Source: Pelagicoccus sp. SDUM812005
GTDB lineage: Bacteria > Verrucomicrobiota > Verrucomicrobiia > Opitutales > Opitutaceae
DNA length: 64,000 nt
Reading direction: 5' to 3'
Assembly (NCBI RefSeq): GCF_031127875.1
Contig: NZ_JARXIA010000005.1
Coordinates: forward strand, 228,120 to 292,119
The notes under the pieces are model-generated. The model did no database searches. It was given only the letters and a program-made list of their open reading frames with translations, and had not been told where the DNA came from. Positions 38,951 through 48,178 of this stretch are shown in pieces; within the stretch, counting starts at the first letter, position 1, and each line of letters starts with the position of its first letter. Made by a program: the position numbers and the translations under genes.

Positions 38951-38967
38951 TGGCGCAGCTCAAGCAA
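38951..38967 (+). promoter_or_regulatory. Putative sigma-54 promoter of the PRC-BON gene
   Basis: TTGGCGCAGCTCAAGCA: GG (38953-38954) and GC (38965-38966) ten bases apart. It is identical to the DUF1328 promoter in TTGGCGC-N4-CAAGCAAT. It lies 71 bases before the gene start. Confidence 0.6.
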
Positions 38968-39037
38968 TTAGCTGAGTCGACTGGGGCCCACCCAATAAAA
39001 CAAAGCCCCGCAACCCAACCCTCAGAAAATACATACT

Positions 39038-39793
39038 ATGAATAAACGATACCTTGTCCCCGCGCTCTCCTTAGCATTGATCGCGCTTCCAATAAGTGGA
39101 TACAGCAAGCAAACATCCGATTTGGACACCAGCTCGCCTAGCCTGCAGCAAGCAGATGCCCAAGGCATGCAGCGAGTCAGCAAAGACCAGCTGCAAAAGA
39201 GCTTCACCGCTCAAGACCTCATCGGCAAGGAGATCAAAGACATCAAAGGTGAAACCATCGGCAGCGTATCCGACGTCTCACTACCGGAGCTCGCCTACAT
39301 CCAGTCGGCTTGGCCCGAAGAGAACGGCGCCTCCTCGCTGAGCGATTTGCCAGCGAGCGACTCCCTCGCGGACGCCAAAGCCCCAGCCAAAGAAACGATG
39401 GTCTACATCTCCGTGGGAGGACTGCTCGGCATCGGCGACGATATCGTAGCCGTTCCCGCTAAGAGAATCTCCTTCGACCACAGCGAAAAACAATACTTCA
39501 TCTCCGCGGACAAGCAGGACGTCGTCGCGCTCGCCAAGGACGAGCCCGCCGCATCCCAGACCTTGTACAGCGCCAAGCAAACCTTCGTCAGCGACGTGGA
39601 AGCCGTGCGCTCCGCCTTCAAGGATATCGAAAAGCAAGCCGGCCTCGAAAACCTCACCATTGAGGAAACGGACGGAAGCATCGTGCTCAGCGGAAACGTA
39701 GACTCGGAAAGCAGCAAGCGCATCGCCGAAAAGGTGGCCCGCAACGAAACCGACATGGAAATCCAAAACAATATTTCCGTATCGCAGCAATAG
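39038..39793 (+). CDS. Secreted PRC-barrel and BON domain protein
   Basis: 251 residues. Signal peptide (YLVPALSLALIALPISGYS), a PRC-barrel domain (~55-160; LIGKEIKDIKGETIGSVSDV, GLLGIGDDIVAVPAKRI), and a C-terminal BON domain (~185-250; FKDIEKQAGLENLTIEETDG...VLSGNVDSESSKRIAEKV). BON domains bind phospholipid or envelope and occur in osmotic-shock proteins such as OsmY. Preceded by a sigma-54-like promoter and closed by a strong terminator, so it is monocistronic. Confidence 0.9.
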   Translation: MNKRYLVPALSLALIALPISGYSKQTSDLDTSSPSLQQADAQGMQRVSKDQLQKSFTAQDLIGKEIKDIKGETIGSVSDVSLPELAYIQSAWPEENGASSLSDLPASDSLADAKAPAKETMVYISVGGLLGIGDDIVAVPAKRISFDHSEKQYFISADKQDVVALAKDEPAASQTLYSAKQTFVSDVEAVRSAFKDIEKQAGLENLTIEETDGSIVLSGNVDSESSKRIAEKVARNETDMEIQNNISVSQQ

Positions 39794-39834
39794 CCCGACA
39801 CTCTCCGCCTCGAGCGGACCTGCAGCAAACGCAA

Positions 39835-39875
39835 GGCTAGCCGGAACATCCCATCGAGGACCGGCTAGCCTTTTT
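39835..39875 (+). terminator. Rho-independent terminator after the PRC-BON gene
   Basis: GGCTAGCCGG (39835-39844) pairs perfectly with CCGGCTAGCC (39861-39870), followed by TTTTT. Confidence 0.92.
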
Positions 39876-39969
39876 CTTGCCGCCATCCCTGGGCGTTCCT
39901 TCCGGGCGCAGGCTCGCTACTAACTTTGGTTTAGACAATCGCCGCCCCGCCACTAGCAATAAGCGAGAG

Positions 39970-40407
39970 ATGGCGAAGAGCAGGCGACCGACCAAACTGA
40001 AAAAAGAAGACTACGAACTCCTTTCGGAATTTCGCTACCGCCTGCGGAAGTTTCTGGGCTTCAGCGAAAACGCCGCGATCGAGCACGGCGTCACCCCCCA
40101 GCAATACCAAGCCATGCTCTCCATCCACGGCTTTCCGGGTCGCGATTGGGTAACCGTCGGCGAACTCGCCGAGAAGATGCAGATCGAGCACCACTCCGCT
40201 GGTGGACTAGTCCGCCGCATGGAATCCGCCGGCCTTGCGCTTAAAGAAGCCTTCGCCGAAGATCGCCGCGTCATGCAAATCCGACTGACCGAGAAGGGCC
40301 TGAGCATTCTCGACAAACTCATCCGCGTCCACCACGACGAACTTCGCCTAGCCGGCCCCCACCTCATCGAGCTCCTCAACGAAGCCTCCCGAAAAGGAAA
40401 CAAGTAG
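39970..40407 (+). CDS. MarR family transcriptional regulator
   Basis: 145 residues from ATG 39970, preceded by GCGAGAG; the open frame reaches back to 39877 through the terminator region and that part was discarded. Winged-helix fold: VTVGELAEKMQIEHHSAGGLVRRMESAGLALKEAFAEDRRVMQIRLTEKG. MarR proteins usually repress and respond to small aromatic or oxidising compounds. It converges with the MFS transporter gene, leaving a 66-base gap. Confidence 0.92.
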   Translation: MAKSRRPTKLKKEDYELLSEFRYRLRKFLGFSENAAIEHGVTPQQYQAMLSIHGFPGRDWVTVGELAEKMQIEHHSAGGLVRRMESAGLALKEAFAEDRRVMQIRLTEKGLSILDKLIRVHHDELRLAGPHLIELLNEASRKGNK

Positions 40408-40473
40408 GCGAAACCGCCTCCTCTTTTCACAAAACCTATCCGTATCCCATTTCCGGATACCCTTCCACGGCCT

Positions 40474-41697
40474 TCACCTAAGTTGCCCCGCCCTACCGGC
40501 AAGGGCTCCCGCAACCGACACGCCCACCGCCGGGAGAAATAGAAAACCGTAGGCCACGTACCAGCTACCGCTCGCGTCGCTCAGCCAGCCCACGAACCAT
40601 GGGAACGGAGCCGCGATCACGTAGCCGAAGGTCTGGGCCATCGCCGAGAGGTAGCCCGCCTCGCTCGCGTCCTTGCTCCGCATCGCGATCAAGAGCAAGG
40701 CCATACCGAAACCGCCGTTCAAGCCGATCCCCATCCCGACCGTAGCCGCTCCCACCAGACCCAGCGGCAGCCATAGGATTCCGCAGATGCTCGCCCCCGT
40801 TAGCACCCCGCAAGCCGAGGCCCAAAACGCTTGGGATCGCAGCCTGCCCGCCCACGTCGGCAGCGTCAGGCTCGCCGCGCAACCGAAGAGCTGCATCACC
40901 GTCGGCCACCCATAAGAAGCTGCCTCCCCCATTCCGCGTTCCTGCAACATCACCGGCAACCAAGCCACGCTCGAATAGAACAAGAGCGACTGCAACCCCA
41001 TCAGCGTCGTCACCTGCCAAGCCCGCGGATCCTTCGCCAAGCGAACGAAGGGATTGAACGGATTGCCCGATTTCCGAGAAGCAGGCCGGCGGGCAATCTG
41101 CGGAATCCAAAAGAGCAACGGGCTCAAGGCTGCCACGCCCCAGAAGCCCAGCGACGCGTTCCAGCCGCCGGCGAGCGCATCCGCCAACGGCACCGCCAAA
41201 GCGAAGCCCAAGGCGGCCCCCACGTTCATCGCCGTCGAATACAAGCTCGTCATCAATCCCAAGCGGCTCGGATAGCGGCTCTTCACCACCGCCGGCAAAA
41301 GCACATTGCCAAAGGCGATTCCCAGGCCGACCAGCAACGGCCCGCCCCAGCGAGCCGCCGCTACCCCCTCCTCCGCCAATCCCCACGAACGCGCGAAACA
41401 GCCCGTCGCCAGAAGCAACAATCCCAATGCCAAGGCCCGAGCGAAGCCGATCCAGTTTCCCACCACTCCGACCAAGACGCTGGCCAGTCCAAACAACATC
41501 AAGGGCAAGGTCGTTTGCATCCCGATCGTCCCCACTTCCACTCCGTCGTCGATCATCCGATCGACCAAAGGCGCGATGCCCGTGATCGCCGGCCGCAGGT
41601 TCATCCCGATCAAGAGCAGCCCGCCGACCAGCAAAACATGAGTCCAGAGCGAATCCCCCTTTCTCACGGCCGATCCGCTCCCTCGTTCCCTTCGCAT
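40474..41697 (-). CDS. MFS transporter, CynX/NimT type
   Basis: 407 residues from ATG 41697 (MRRERGSGSAVRKG); an ATG at 41733 is possible. About twelve membrane helices; the CynX/NimT hallmark LLIGMNLRPAITGIAPLVDRMIDD is near the N terminus. Family members include cyanate and 2-nitroimidazole transporters; the substrate is unknown here. Its 5' end overlaps the small cysteine-rich gene by 34 bases, suggesting translational coupling. Confidence 0.9.
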   Translation of the reverse strand: MRRERGSGSAVRKGDSLWTHVLLVGGLLLIGMNLRPAITGIAPLVDRMIDDGVEVGTIGMQTTLPLMLFGLASVLVGVVGNWIGFARALALGLLLLATGCFARSWGLAEEGVAAARWGGPLLVGLGIAFGNVLLPAVVKSRYPSRLGLMTSLYSTAMNVGAALGFALAVPLADALAGGWNASLGFWGVAALSPLLFWIPQIARRPASRKSGNPFNPFVRLAKDPRAWQVTTLMGLQSLLFYSSVAWLPVMLQERGMGEAASYGWPTVMQLFGCAASLTLPTWAGRLRSQAFWASACGVLTGASICGILWLPLGLVGAATVGMGIGLNGGFGMALLLIAMRSKDASEAGYLSAMAQTFGYVIAAPFPWFVGWLSDASGSWYVAYGFLFLPAVGVSVAGALAGRAGQLR

Positions 41698-41867
41698 CCC
41701 GTCAAATCGTCCGGTCCGAACTCCGGGCAGCACGATCCCCGGATCGCATAGCAGCTATCGCAAACCGTCCACCCGTTCGCTCGTTCCCGCTCGCTCATGG
41801 CCACCCCACAGCGCTCGCAGCAAACCTCATCGCCACGCCCTTCGCCATTCGCTTCCATTCCCATCAT
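41664..41867 (-). CDS. Small cysteine-rich, zinc-ribbon-like protein
   Basis: 67 residues; the start may instead be the second or third Met. Cysteines fall in CCERCG and CDSCYAIRGSCC, a spacing able to hold zinc. Ends with an acidic tail (PEFGPDDLTGCEGNEG). No family was recognised. The overlap with the transporter gene and regular cysteine spacing support expression, but the short length keeps confidence moderate. Confidence 0.6.
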   Translation of the reverse strand: MMGMEANGEGRGDEVCCERCGVAMSERERANGWTVCDSCYAIRGSCCPEFGPDDLTGCEGNEGADRP

Positions 41868-42384
41868 CGCGCCATCCTACGATCGCCCGCCAAAGCAGGT
41901 CAACCAGCGAGCCGCAGCCAAAAAAGATCCCCTCCTTCAAAGCCAATAAACCGGGTAGTGACGCTTGGGGCTACGCGACAGGTTGTTCACGAACAAGCCA
42001 ATCAGAAGCAGGATCACCGCAGCCTTAGCCAACCAGCGAAAAGCCGCAAAACGTGAACGACCTATCCCAAGCCCACAAGCGTTTTATATCCTATTGCGAT
42101 ATTTATTAGTCCACCGCGCCGCCTCCTTCCTTGTCCCGCAGAGCAGTCCTAACGCATCCGCGTCCGGAAAGATTCGTAGCCATTAAGACCTTTAGAGGCC
42201 GGGAAAAATCAGAGCCACTCTAAGGTCTCCTAAAAAACTTAGAATCGCGTCAGAAACCATCGATCAAAAGGAAGACCAATCGGAAAACAAAGTGTAGAGT
42301 ACATCCTGCCCCACCAAAGCCCGAGACCGAAACACGCCCGGCATCCCACTTCCAAGTTTAAACAACTTACCCCACACGCTAACG
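41868..42384. other. Intergenic region before the pectin locus
   Basis: 517 bases. The right part (from about 42060) is clearly richer in A+T than its flanks and should hold the promoter of the first pectin-locus gene, but no confident -35/-10 pair was found. The left part carries a possible very small minus-strand frame (listed separately). No repeat or RNA gene was recognised. Confidence 0.4.
41937..42029 (-). CDS. Possible 30-residue membrane peptide, TTG start
   Basis: A minus-strand frame reads AKAAVILLLIGLFVNN followed by a basic tail with LSRSPKRHYPVYW and a TGA stop. Hydrophobic helix plus positive tail is what a small inner-membrane protein looks like. The only nearby start codon is TTG and no good ribosome site is visible, so it may be chance. 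Confidence 0.25.
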   Translation of the reverse strand, partial: AKAAVILLLIGLFVNNLSRSPKRHYPVYWL

Positions 42385-43836
42385 ATGGACCCCAACCGAC
42401 GCAGATCGCCACGGCTCTTCTTCGCCACCCTTTTTCTCGTTTCCCTTTCCCTACACCTGCAGCTATGGGCTGCCCCCTCAGCAGATCGACCGCGCATCAT
42501 CGTTTCCAGCGACGGCGAGATCGACGACCAATGCTCCATGATCCGCTTCCTGCTCTACACCAACGAGTGGGACGTCGAAGGAATCGTAACCTCCAGCTCC
42601 CAATACCACTGGCAAGGCCACCGATGGGCGGGCGACGACTGGATCGAGCCAAATCTAGCCGCCTACGCGGAAGTCTACCCAAACCTTCTCAAGCACGACT
42701 CCGGGTACCCATCTCCTGAATACCTTAGAGAACGCACCGTGCTGGGAAACGTGAAAGCCGAAGGCGAAATGGAGGAAGTCACCGCCGGGTCCCAGCTCAT
42801 CGCCGAGGCCCTTCTCGACGAGACCGACAGCCGCCCTATCTGGATACAAGCTTGGGGAGGCACTAATACCATCGCCCGCGCCCTCAAAAGCATCGAGGAA
42901 GACCATCCGCACCGCATGGCGGAGGTCGCCGCCAAATGCCGCTTCTTCTTCATCTGGGAACAGGACCGCACCTACCAGGACTACATTCGGCCTCACTGGG
43001 GTAAATTCGAAATCCCCACCATCATCTCCGACCAATTCGAAGCCATTGCCTACCGGTGGAAACAAGTGCAACCGCCCCATTTGCAGCCCTACTTCGAAGG
43101 CAGCTGGATGAAGCAAAACATTCTCGAGGACCACGGTCCGCTCTGTGCTCTCTACGCCGCCCACACCGGCGACAAAGAAGGCTTCGCGGACGGCGACTTC
43201 CGCTCCGAAGGCGACTCGCCTGCCTTCCTCCACACCATCGTCAATGGCCTGCGCAGCATAGAATCGCCTGACTGGGGCGGCTGGGGGGGACGCTACCTTC
43301 GCGTTCGCGAAAACACCTGGCTCGACCCCGTCCCCGATCCCGGATACACCTATCCAGAAGGTCGCTGGTACGGCAGCAACGGCTGGGGACGCAGCAGCCT
43401 CCGCCCCGGATCCACCTCTACGCCCGAACAGCGCCGCGAATACTTCAAGCCCATGTGGCGTTGGAGCGCGGCCATGCAAAACGATTTCGCCGCCCGGGCC
43501 GACTGGTGCGTCGAAGACTTCGCAAACGCTAACCACGCTCCCGTCATCGCCGTAAAGGGCTCAATCGACCAAACCGTCAAACCCGGCCAAAGCGTAAGCC
43601 TCGCTGCCACCGCCACCGATCCTGACGGAGACTCCCTCACGTATCGCTGGTGGCAATACACCGAAGCCGACTCCGCAGAAACCTCTGTCCTCATCGAAAG
43701 CAGCGAATCGCTGACTGATGCCCGTTTCACTGCTCCCCACGAACCCGGCAAGCAAGTCCACATCATTCTAGAGGTCAGCGATGTCGGGTCACCGCCCCTA
43801 GTCAGCTACCAACGGTTTGTATTCACAATTCAATAG
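42385..43836 (+). CDS. DUF1593 nucleoside-hydrolase-like secreted protein (copy 1)
   Basis: 483 residues with signal peptide (LFFATLFLVSLSLHLQLWA). The N-terminal domain is DUF1593, a nucleoside-hydrolase-like fold with the aspartate cluster IIVSSDGEIDDQCSM and the segment SSSQYHWQGHRWAGDDW. The C-terminal ~90 residues are a PKD/Ig-like beta domain with DPDGDSLTYRWWQY, as in the Sde182-type family. The catalytic role is unknown. First gene of the pectin locus, 38 bases before a PL1 pectate lyase. Very similar to copy 3 at 52312. Confidence 0.88.
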   Translation: MDPNRRRSPRLFFATLFLVSLSLHLQLWAAPSADRPRIIVSSDGEIDDQCSMIRFLLYTNEWDVEGIVTSSSQYHWQGHRWAGDDWIEPNLAAYAEVYPNLLKHDSGYPSPEYLRERTVLGNVKAEGEMEEVTAGSQLIAEALLDETDSRPIWIQAWGGTNTIARALKSIEEDHPHRMAEVAAKCRFFFIWEQDRTYQDYIRPHWGKFEIPTIISDQFEAIAYRWKQVQPPHLQPYFEGSWMKQNILEDHGPLCALYAAHTGDKEGFADGDFRSEGDSPAFLHTIVNGLRSIESPDWGGWGGRYLRVRENTWLDPVPDPGYTYPEGRWYGSNGWGRSSLRPGSTSTPEQRREYFKPMWRWSAAMQNDFAARADWCVEDFANANHAPVIAVKGSIDQTVKPGQSVSLAATATDPDGDSLTYRWWQYTEADSAETSVLIESSESLTDARFTAPHEPGKQVHIILEVSDVGSPPLVSYQRFVFTIQ

Positions 43837-43874
43837 CGGCTAGCTCCCTCCCCCCAACGTAACTCAAATCTGAA

Positions 43875-45251
43875 ATGAAAAACAAGCTAACCATCGCCGC
43901 GCTCTTCAGCGTCGCCACCCTTTTCGCCTGCTCCGGCGTCTCCCAGCAGCTCGCCTTCCCCACCGCAGAAGGCTACGGCAAATACACCGTTGGCGGACGT
44001 GGTGGAAAAGTCTACGAAGTTACCAACCTCAACGACTCCGGCCCCGGAAGCCTGCGCGACGCTGTCGAAGCCGAAGGGCCCAGAACCGTTGTATTCAGAA
44101 TCTCTGGAAACATAGAACTAAAGAGCAACCTCGGCATCAAGAACCCCTACATCACTATCGCTGGCCAAACCGCCCCCGGCGACGGTATCTGCGTCAAAGG
44201 TTACCCCCTAACCATTGGAGCCGACGAAGTCATCATCCGCCACATTCGCGTCCGCTTCGGCGACGAGTCAGGACAGGACTCCGACGCCATTTCCGCTCGC
44301 TACGTAAAGAACCTCATCTTCGACCATGTATCCGCCAGCTGGAGCGTCGACGAAACCATGTCCATCTACCACTGCGAAAACATCACCGTACAGTGGTGCA
44401 TCATTTCCGAAAGCCTGTTCGATTCGAACCACGCTAAATCCAAGCACGGCTTCGGAGGAATCTGGGGGTCCAACTACAGCAGCTACCACCACAACCTCAT
44501 CGCCCACCACTCCAGCCGCAACCCGCGCTTCGCATCCGGTTCTGGCTATACCGACTACCGCAACAACGTGCTCTACAACTGGGGATACCGCAGCGCCTAC
44601 GGAGCGGAAGCCCAGCAAAAAGGGAACGAAAAGTTCAGCTCTTCCCACATCAACATGGTCGCCAACTATTACAAGCCCGGCCCCGCGACCGACCCAGCCA
44701 AGAAGGCTGAACTGGCCGACCCATCCCAACGCGGCGACGACGACAAAGGACACTGGTTCGTGGCCGACAACGTCATCGAAGGCAGCCCCTCTGTAACTCG
44801 TGAAAACTGGAGCGGCGTACGCGGAGACAACTACATCAAGCTGGACCAGCCTTGGGACGCTATGCCGATCGATCAGCAATCCGCCGCTGACGCATACGTA
44901 TCCGTTCTTCAATACGCCGGAGCCACTCTACCAAAACGGGATCCCATCGACACCCGAATCGTCGAAGAAGCCCGTACCGGAACCGCCACCTACGAAGGCA
45001 TCTACAAAACTGTAAAATCCGTCGCCGACCCATCCATGACAGTCGGCATCATCGATTCCCAAAACGACGTCGGTGGCTGGACCGAATTGAAAAGCCTCCC
45101 CGCCCCCGCCGACAGCGACCATGACGGCATGCCGGACGCATGGGAAAGCAAGCACGGCCTCGATCCCCAAGATCCCTCCGACCGCAACAAGACAGGAAAA
45201 GGTGGATACACCATGCTCGAAATCTACCTCAACGAACTAGCTAGCGACTAA
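43875..45251 (+). CDS. Pectate lyase, polysaccharide lyase family 1-like (copy A)
   Basis: 458 residues with signal peptide. The right-handed beta-helix begins FPTAEGYGKYTVGGRGGKV, then VTNLNDSGPGSLRDAV and ITIAGQTAPGDGI. Calcium/catalytic regions appear as FDHVSASWSVDETMS and the arginine segment SRNPRFASGSG (~215). It cleaves polygalacturonate by beta-elimination outside the cytoplasm. The C terminus has a thrombospondin type-3/EF-hand-like calcium motif (DSDHDGMPDAWE). It starts 38 bases after a DUF1593 gene and is 13 bases before the next. Confidence 0.9.
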   Translation: MKNKLTIAALFSVATLFACSGVSQQLAFPTAEGYGKYTVGGRGGKVYEVTNLNDSGPGSLRDAVEAEGPRTVVFRISGNIELKSNLGIKNPYITIAGQTAPGDGICVKGYPLTIGADEVIIRHIRVRFGDESGQDSDAISARYVKNLIFDHVSASWSVDETMSIYHCENITVQWCIISESLFDSNHAKSKHGFGGIWGSNYSSYHHNLIAHHSSRNPRFASGSGYTDYRNNVLYNWGYRSAYGAEAQQKGNEKFSSSHINMVANYYKPGPATDPAKKAELADPSQRGDDDKGHWFVADNVIEGSPSVTRENWSGVRGDNYIKLDQPWDAMPIDQQSAADAYVSVLQYAGATLPKRDPIDTRIVEEARTGTATYEGIYKTVKSVADPSMTVGIIDSQNDVGGWTELKSLPAPADSDHDGMPDAWESKHGLDPQDPSDRNKTGKGGYTMLEIYLNELASD

Positions 45252-45264
45252 TCCAACGACGATC

Positions 45265-46560
45265 ATGACGACGCTCCCGAGCATCCTTTGCCTGGCAATG
45301 ACCGCAGTCTTCGCCTGCTCCGCCTTGGCCGACTCCGCAAAGCGGCGCGTCATCGTCACCAGCGACATCGGCGGCACCGATCCCGACGACTACCAGTCCA
45401 TGGCTCACGTCCTCCTTTACGGGGACGTACTCGATATCGAGGGCCTCGTCTCCTCCCCCTTCGAGCGCGAAGGGAAAACCAAGATCCTAGAGGTCATCGA
45501 CGCCTACGAGAAAGACTACTCCAACCTGCGCAGCTGGTCCGCCGACTATCCCTTTCCCGACACGCTCCGCTCCATCACCAAACAGGGCGGCATTCACCCC
45601 GCACCCTATTCGGGCTTGCGCGGAACCACCGAAGGCTCCGAGTGGATCGTTGAATGCGCCCGCCGCGACGACCCACGACCTCTCCACATCCTCGTCTGGG
45701 GAGCCATCGAGGAAGTCGCCCAAGCCCTGCACGACGCGCCCGACATCCTGCCCAAGCTGCGCGTCTACTACATCGGCGGCCCCAACAAAAAATGGGGGCC
45801 GGACGCGTATCAGTATATTGCGGACAACTTCCCGACGCTTTTCATCGTCGAGTCAAACGCCACCTATCGCGGCTACTTCACCGGCGGCGACCCCGATGAC
45901 GAATGGGGCAAAAACCAATTCGTCAAACACCACGTGGCCGGTCGCGGAGCCATCGGCAGTTACTTCTCCGAACACCTAGGCGGCGTCATCAAAATGGGCG
46001 ACACCCCTTCCGTCAATTGGGTCCTGCGCGGCGACCCTAGCCAACCGAGCCTTCCCGGTTGGGGCGGCCGCTTCGTCCGCGCTTGGGACCGCCCCTTCGC
46101 TCGCTACCAGCGGCTAACGACCGCCAACGATCGCCTCGAAATATTCGGCATTCTCGAGCTAGTCCTGCCGCTCGGTCCAGACGCTCCCGAAACGCCAGAA
46201 GGCCGCATGATCGTGACCAACCAATCGCTCATCGGCTCGCCGGACGGCGAAGGCAACCTGCGCTTCCGCTTCTGCCCTAGAGACCCAAAAGTATTCACAT
46301 ACACAATACTAAGCAACGTACCCGCCCTCGACGGCAAACAGGGAGCTATCACCGCCTACCTGCCAGATCCCGAGGTCTCTCTCGCGCCCTCTACCCATTA
46401 TCCCAACTGGTGGACCGACGACCCCACACCTGCCATGGCCGAAGGCATCCACCACGGAGCCAAGTCAGTCAGCCAATGGCGCGAAGCCTTCATGCGCGAC
46501 TTCGCCGAACGCATGCAACGCTGCGCTCGACCCGCTCCGACCGAACCCAGCCACCGCTAA
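45265..46560 (+). CDS. DUF1593 nucleoside-hydrolase-like secreted protein (copy 2, short form)
   Basis: 431 residues with signal peptide (LCLAMTAVFACSALA). Aspartate motif VIVTSDIGGTDPDDYQSM and glycine-rich segment LPGWGGRFVRAW identify DUF1593. Unlike the other three copies it ends without the PKD-like DPDGD domain, finishing with WREAFMRDFAERMQR. Sequence is clearly divergent from copies 1 and 3. Thirteen bases separate it from the preceding PL1 gene. Confidence 0.87.
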   Translation: MTTLPSILCLAMTAVFACSALADSAKRRVIVTSDIGGTDPDDYQSMAHVLLYGDVLDIEGLVSSPFEREGKTKILEVIDAYEKDYSNLRSWSADYPFPDTLRSITKQGGIHPAPYSGLRGTTEGSEWIVECARRDDPRPLHILVWGAIEEVAQALHDAPDILPKLRVYYIGGPNKKWGPDAYQYIADNFPTLFIVESNATYRGYFTGGDPDDEWGKNQFVKHHVAGRGAIGSYFSEHLGGVIKMGDTPSVNWVLRGDPSQPSLPGWGGRFVRAWDRPFARYQRLTTANDRLEIFGILELVLPLGPDAPETPEGRMIVTNQSLIGSPDGEGNLRFRFCPRDPKVFTYTILSNVPALDGKQGAITAYLPDPEVSLAPSTHYPNWWTDDPTPAMAEGIHHGAKSVSQWREAFMRDFAERMQRCARPAPTEPSHR

Positions 46561-46676
46561 TACCTTTGCCCGAATCCATCCCTCTAAATTTGCCCCATGA
46601 TAGATTCTCCTCCGAACGCGCTTCTTACCCGGTGCACTAGCGGAACTTGTATGAGTACGAATCTTCAAAACAAGAA

Positions 46677-48023
46677 ATGAATCTAGGATACAACAGATCA
46701 AAAAGCGCCATCCTCACGTTGCGATTGGGGCTTGTTGTCTTGCTCGGGTCTGCCTCCTTGGGCGCTGAAAATCTTGTTTTCTCGGGAACGATCCGCTTCG
46801 GAACTACGACCCCCGTCGGTAGCGGTGGCCGTATCATAAAAGTTACTACCCTCGAAAGCAAAGGAGCGGGCTCCCTTCGAGCAGCGATCTCAGCGGAAGG
46901 ACCTCGCATCGTCGTTTTCGAAGTAGGCGGGGTCATCGACCTCCAAGGCCAGAACCTGCGAATCGATTCGCCCTTTCTCACCATCGCCGGACAAACAGCG
47001 CCCAGCCCGGGGATCACTCTGATTCGCGGCGGGCTGACTGTATCCAATACTCACGACGTTCTCATCCAGCACCTTGCAGTGCGCCCAGGCGACAACGGTC
47101 GCAGCAAAGGCAGTGGCTGGGACACTGACGCCATCGCCGTCTCAGCATCACGTCGCGTCGTGGTCGACCACTGCTCCACAACCTGGGCGGTTGACGAAAA
47201 CCTCTCCGTATCCGGTCCTCGCCTACAGGGAACAACCAGTTCCGACGTCACCTTTAGCAACTGCCTCATCGCGGAAGGCCTAAATGACGCTTCCCACGCC
47301 AAAGGGCCCCACTCCAAAGGCACGCTCATTCACGACCGAATCCAACGCGTCGCTATCATCGGCTGCCTCTACGCCTCCAACGTAGATCGGAATCCCTATT
47401 TCAAAATCGGATCCAGCGGTGTCGTGGCCAACAGGGTAATCTTCAACCCCGGCGAGCACGCGATCACCGCCGGTTGGAGACCCGTAGAATGGGAAGGTCG
47501 CCAGGCTCCACCCGAACCGGAGCTAAGCATCCTAGGGAACGTTTTGATCCACGGTTTGGATACGCCAGAGAACCTATCCTTCATAAGCGCCCCGCCCACC
47601 GAACTGGAAAATTCCAGCGACCACCCTTCCCTAGAAAATAGTCCAGGCAGCCAACTTCCCGAAATCGGACGCTTTTACCTGCAAGGGAACTGGCAAGTCA
47701 TGCGAGACGGATCACAAAAGCGCCCCAACGTTCCGGCCGCTCGACTTCGGCCTCATCCCATTCTCTGGCTCGACGGACTTAAGGTTTCTGAACCAGAAGA
47801 AACATTGGCTAGCGTATTGAGGAATGCAGGGGCCCGCCCCTTCGACCGCGATCCCATCGACCAACGCATCGTCGACGGCGTGCGCCAGGGAACCGGACGC
47901 CTCATTGATAGCCAGTCCGAGGTAGGAGGCTATCCCAATTACGCACCCACCTACCGCAAATTGGAAATCCCCACTCAAGACATCGACGCATGGCTCGCTA
48001 GCTTCGCGCCTTCACCCAAGTGA
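46677..48023 (+). CDS. Pectate lyase-like beta-helix protein, PL1-like (copy B)
   Basis: 448 residues from ATG 46677; a TTG at 46647 is an alternative. Signal peptide (ILTLRLGLVVLLGSASLGA), then a PL1-type helix: GGRIIKVTTLESKGAGSLRAAI, LTIAGQTAPSPGITL, VDHCSTTWAVDENLS. The arginine region is NVDRNPYFKIGSSG, where copies A and C have NPRF or SPRF, so the usual catalytic PR pair is changed. No EF-hand tail. Base composition is lower in GC than the other PL1 genes. Confidence 0.82.
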   Translation: MNLGYNRSKSAILTLRLGLVVLLGSASLGAENLVFSGTIRFGTTTPVGSGGRIIKVTTLESKGAGSLRAAISAEGPRIVVFEVGGVIDLQGQNLRIDSPFLTIAGQTAPSPGITLIRGGLTVSNTHDVLIQHLAVRPGDNGRSKGSGWDTDAIAVSASRRVVVDHCSTTWAVDENLSVSGPRLQGTTSSDVTFSNCLIAEGLNDASHAKGPHSKGTLIHDRIQRVAIIGCLYASNVDRNPYFKIGSSGVVANRVIFNPGEHAITAGWRPVEWEGRQAPPEPELSILGNVLIHGLDTPENLSFISAPPTELENSSDHPSLENSPGSQLPEIGRFYLQGNWQVMRDGSQKRPNVPAARLRPHPILWLDGLKVSEPEETLASVLRNAGARPFDRDPIDQRIVDGVRQGTGRLIDSQSEVGGYPNYAPTYRKLEIPTQDIDAWLASFAPSPK

Positions 48024-48178
48024 GTCGCCTTATTGTAAATACCGCCCCGATAACCTCGTTCCAAAGAACTAAGCGATATACCCAACTTGAGAATTACCTA
48101 AATCAACCAATCCTCTAACGAGTGTTCCGTCTCTCGTTACTAGACACCGTTCTCCACCAAAGACCCCGATAATATCCT

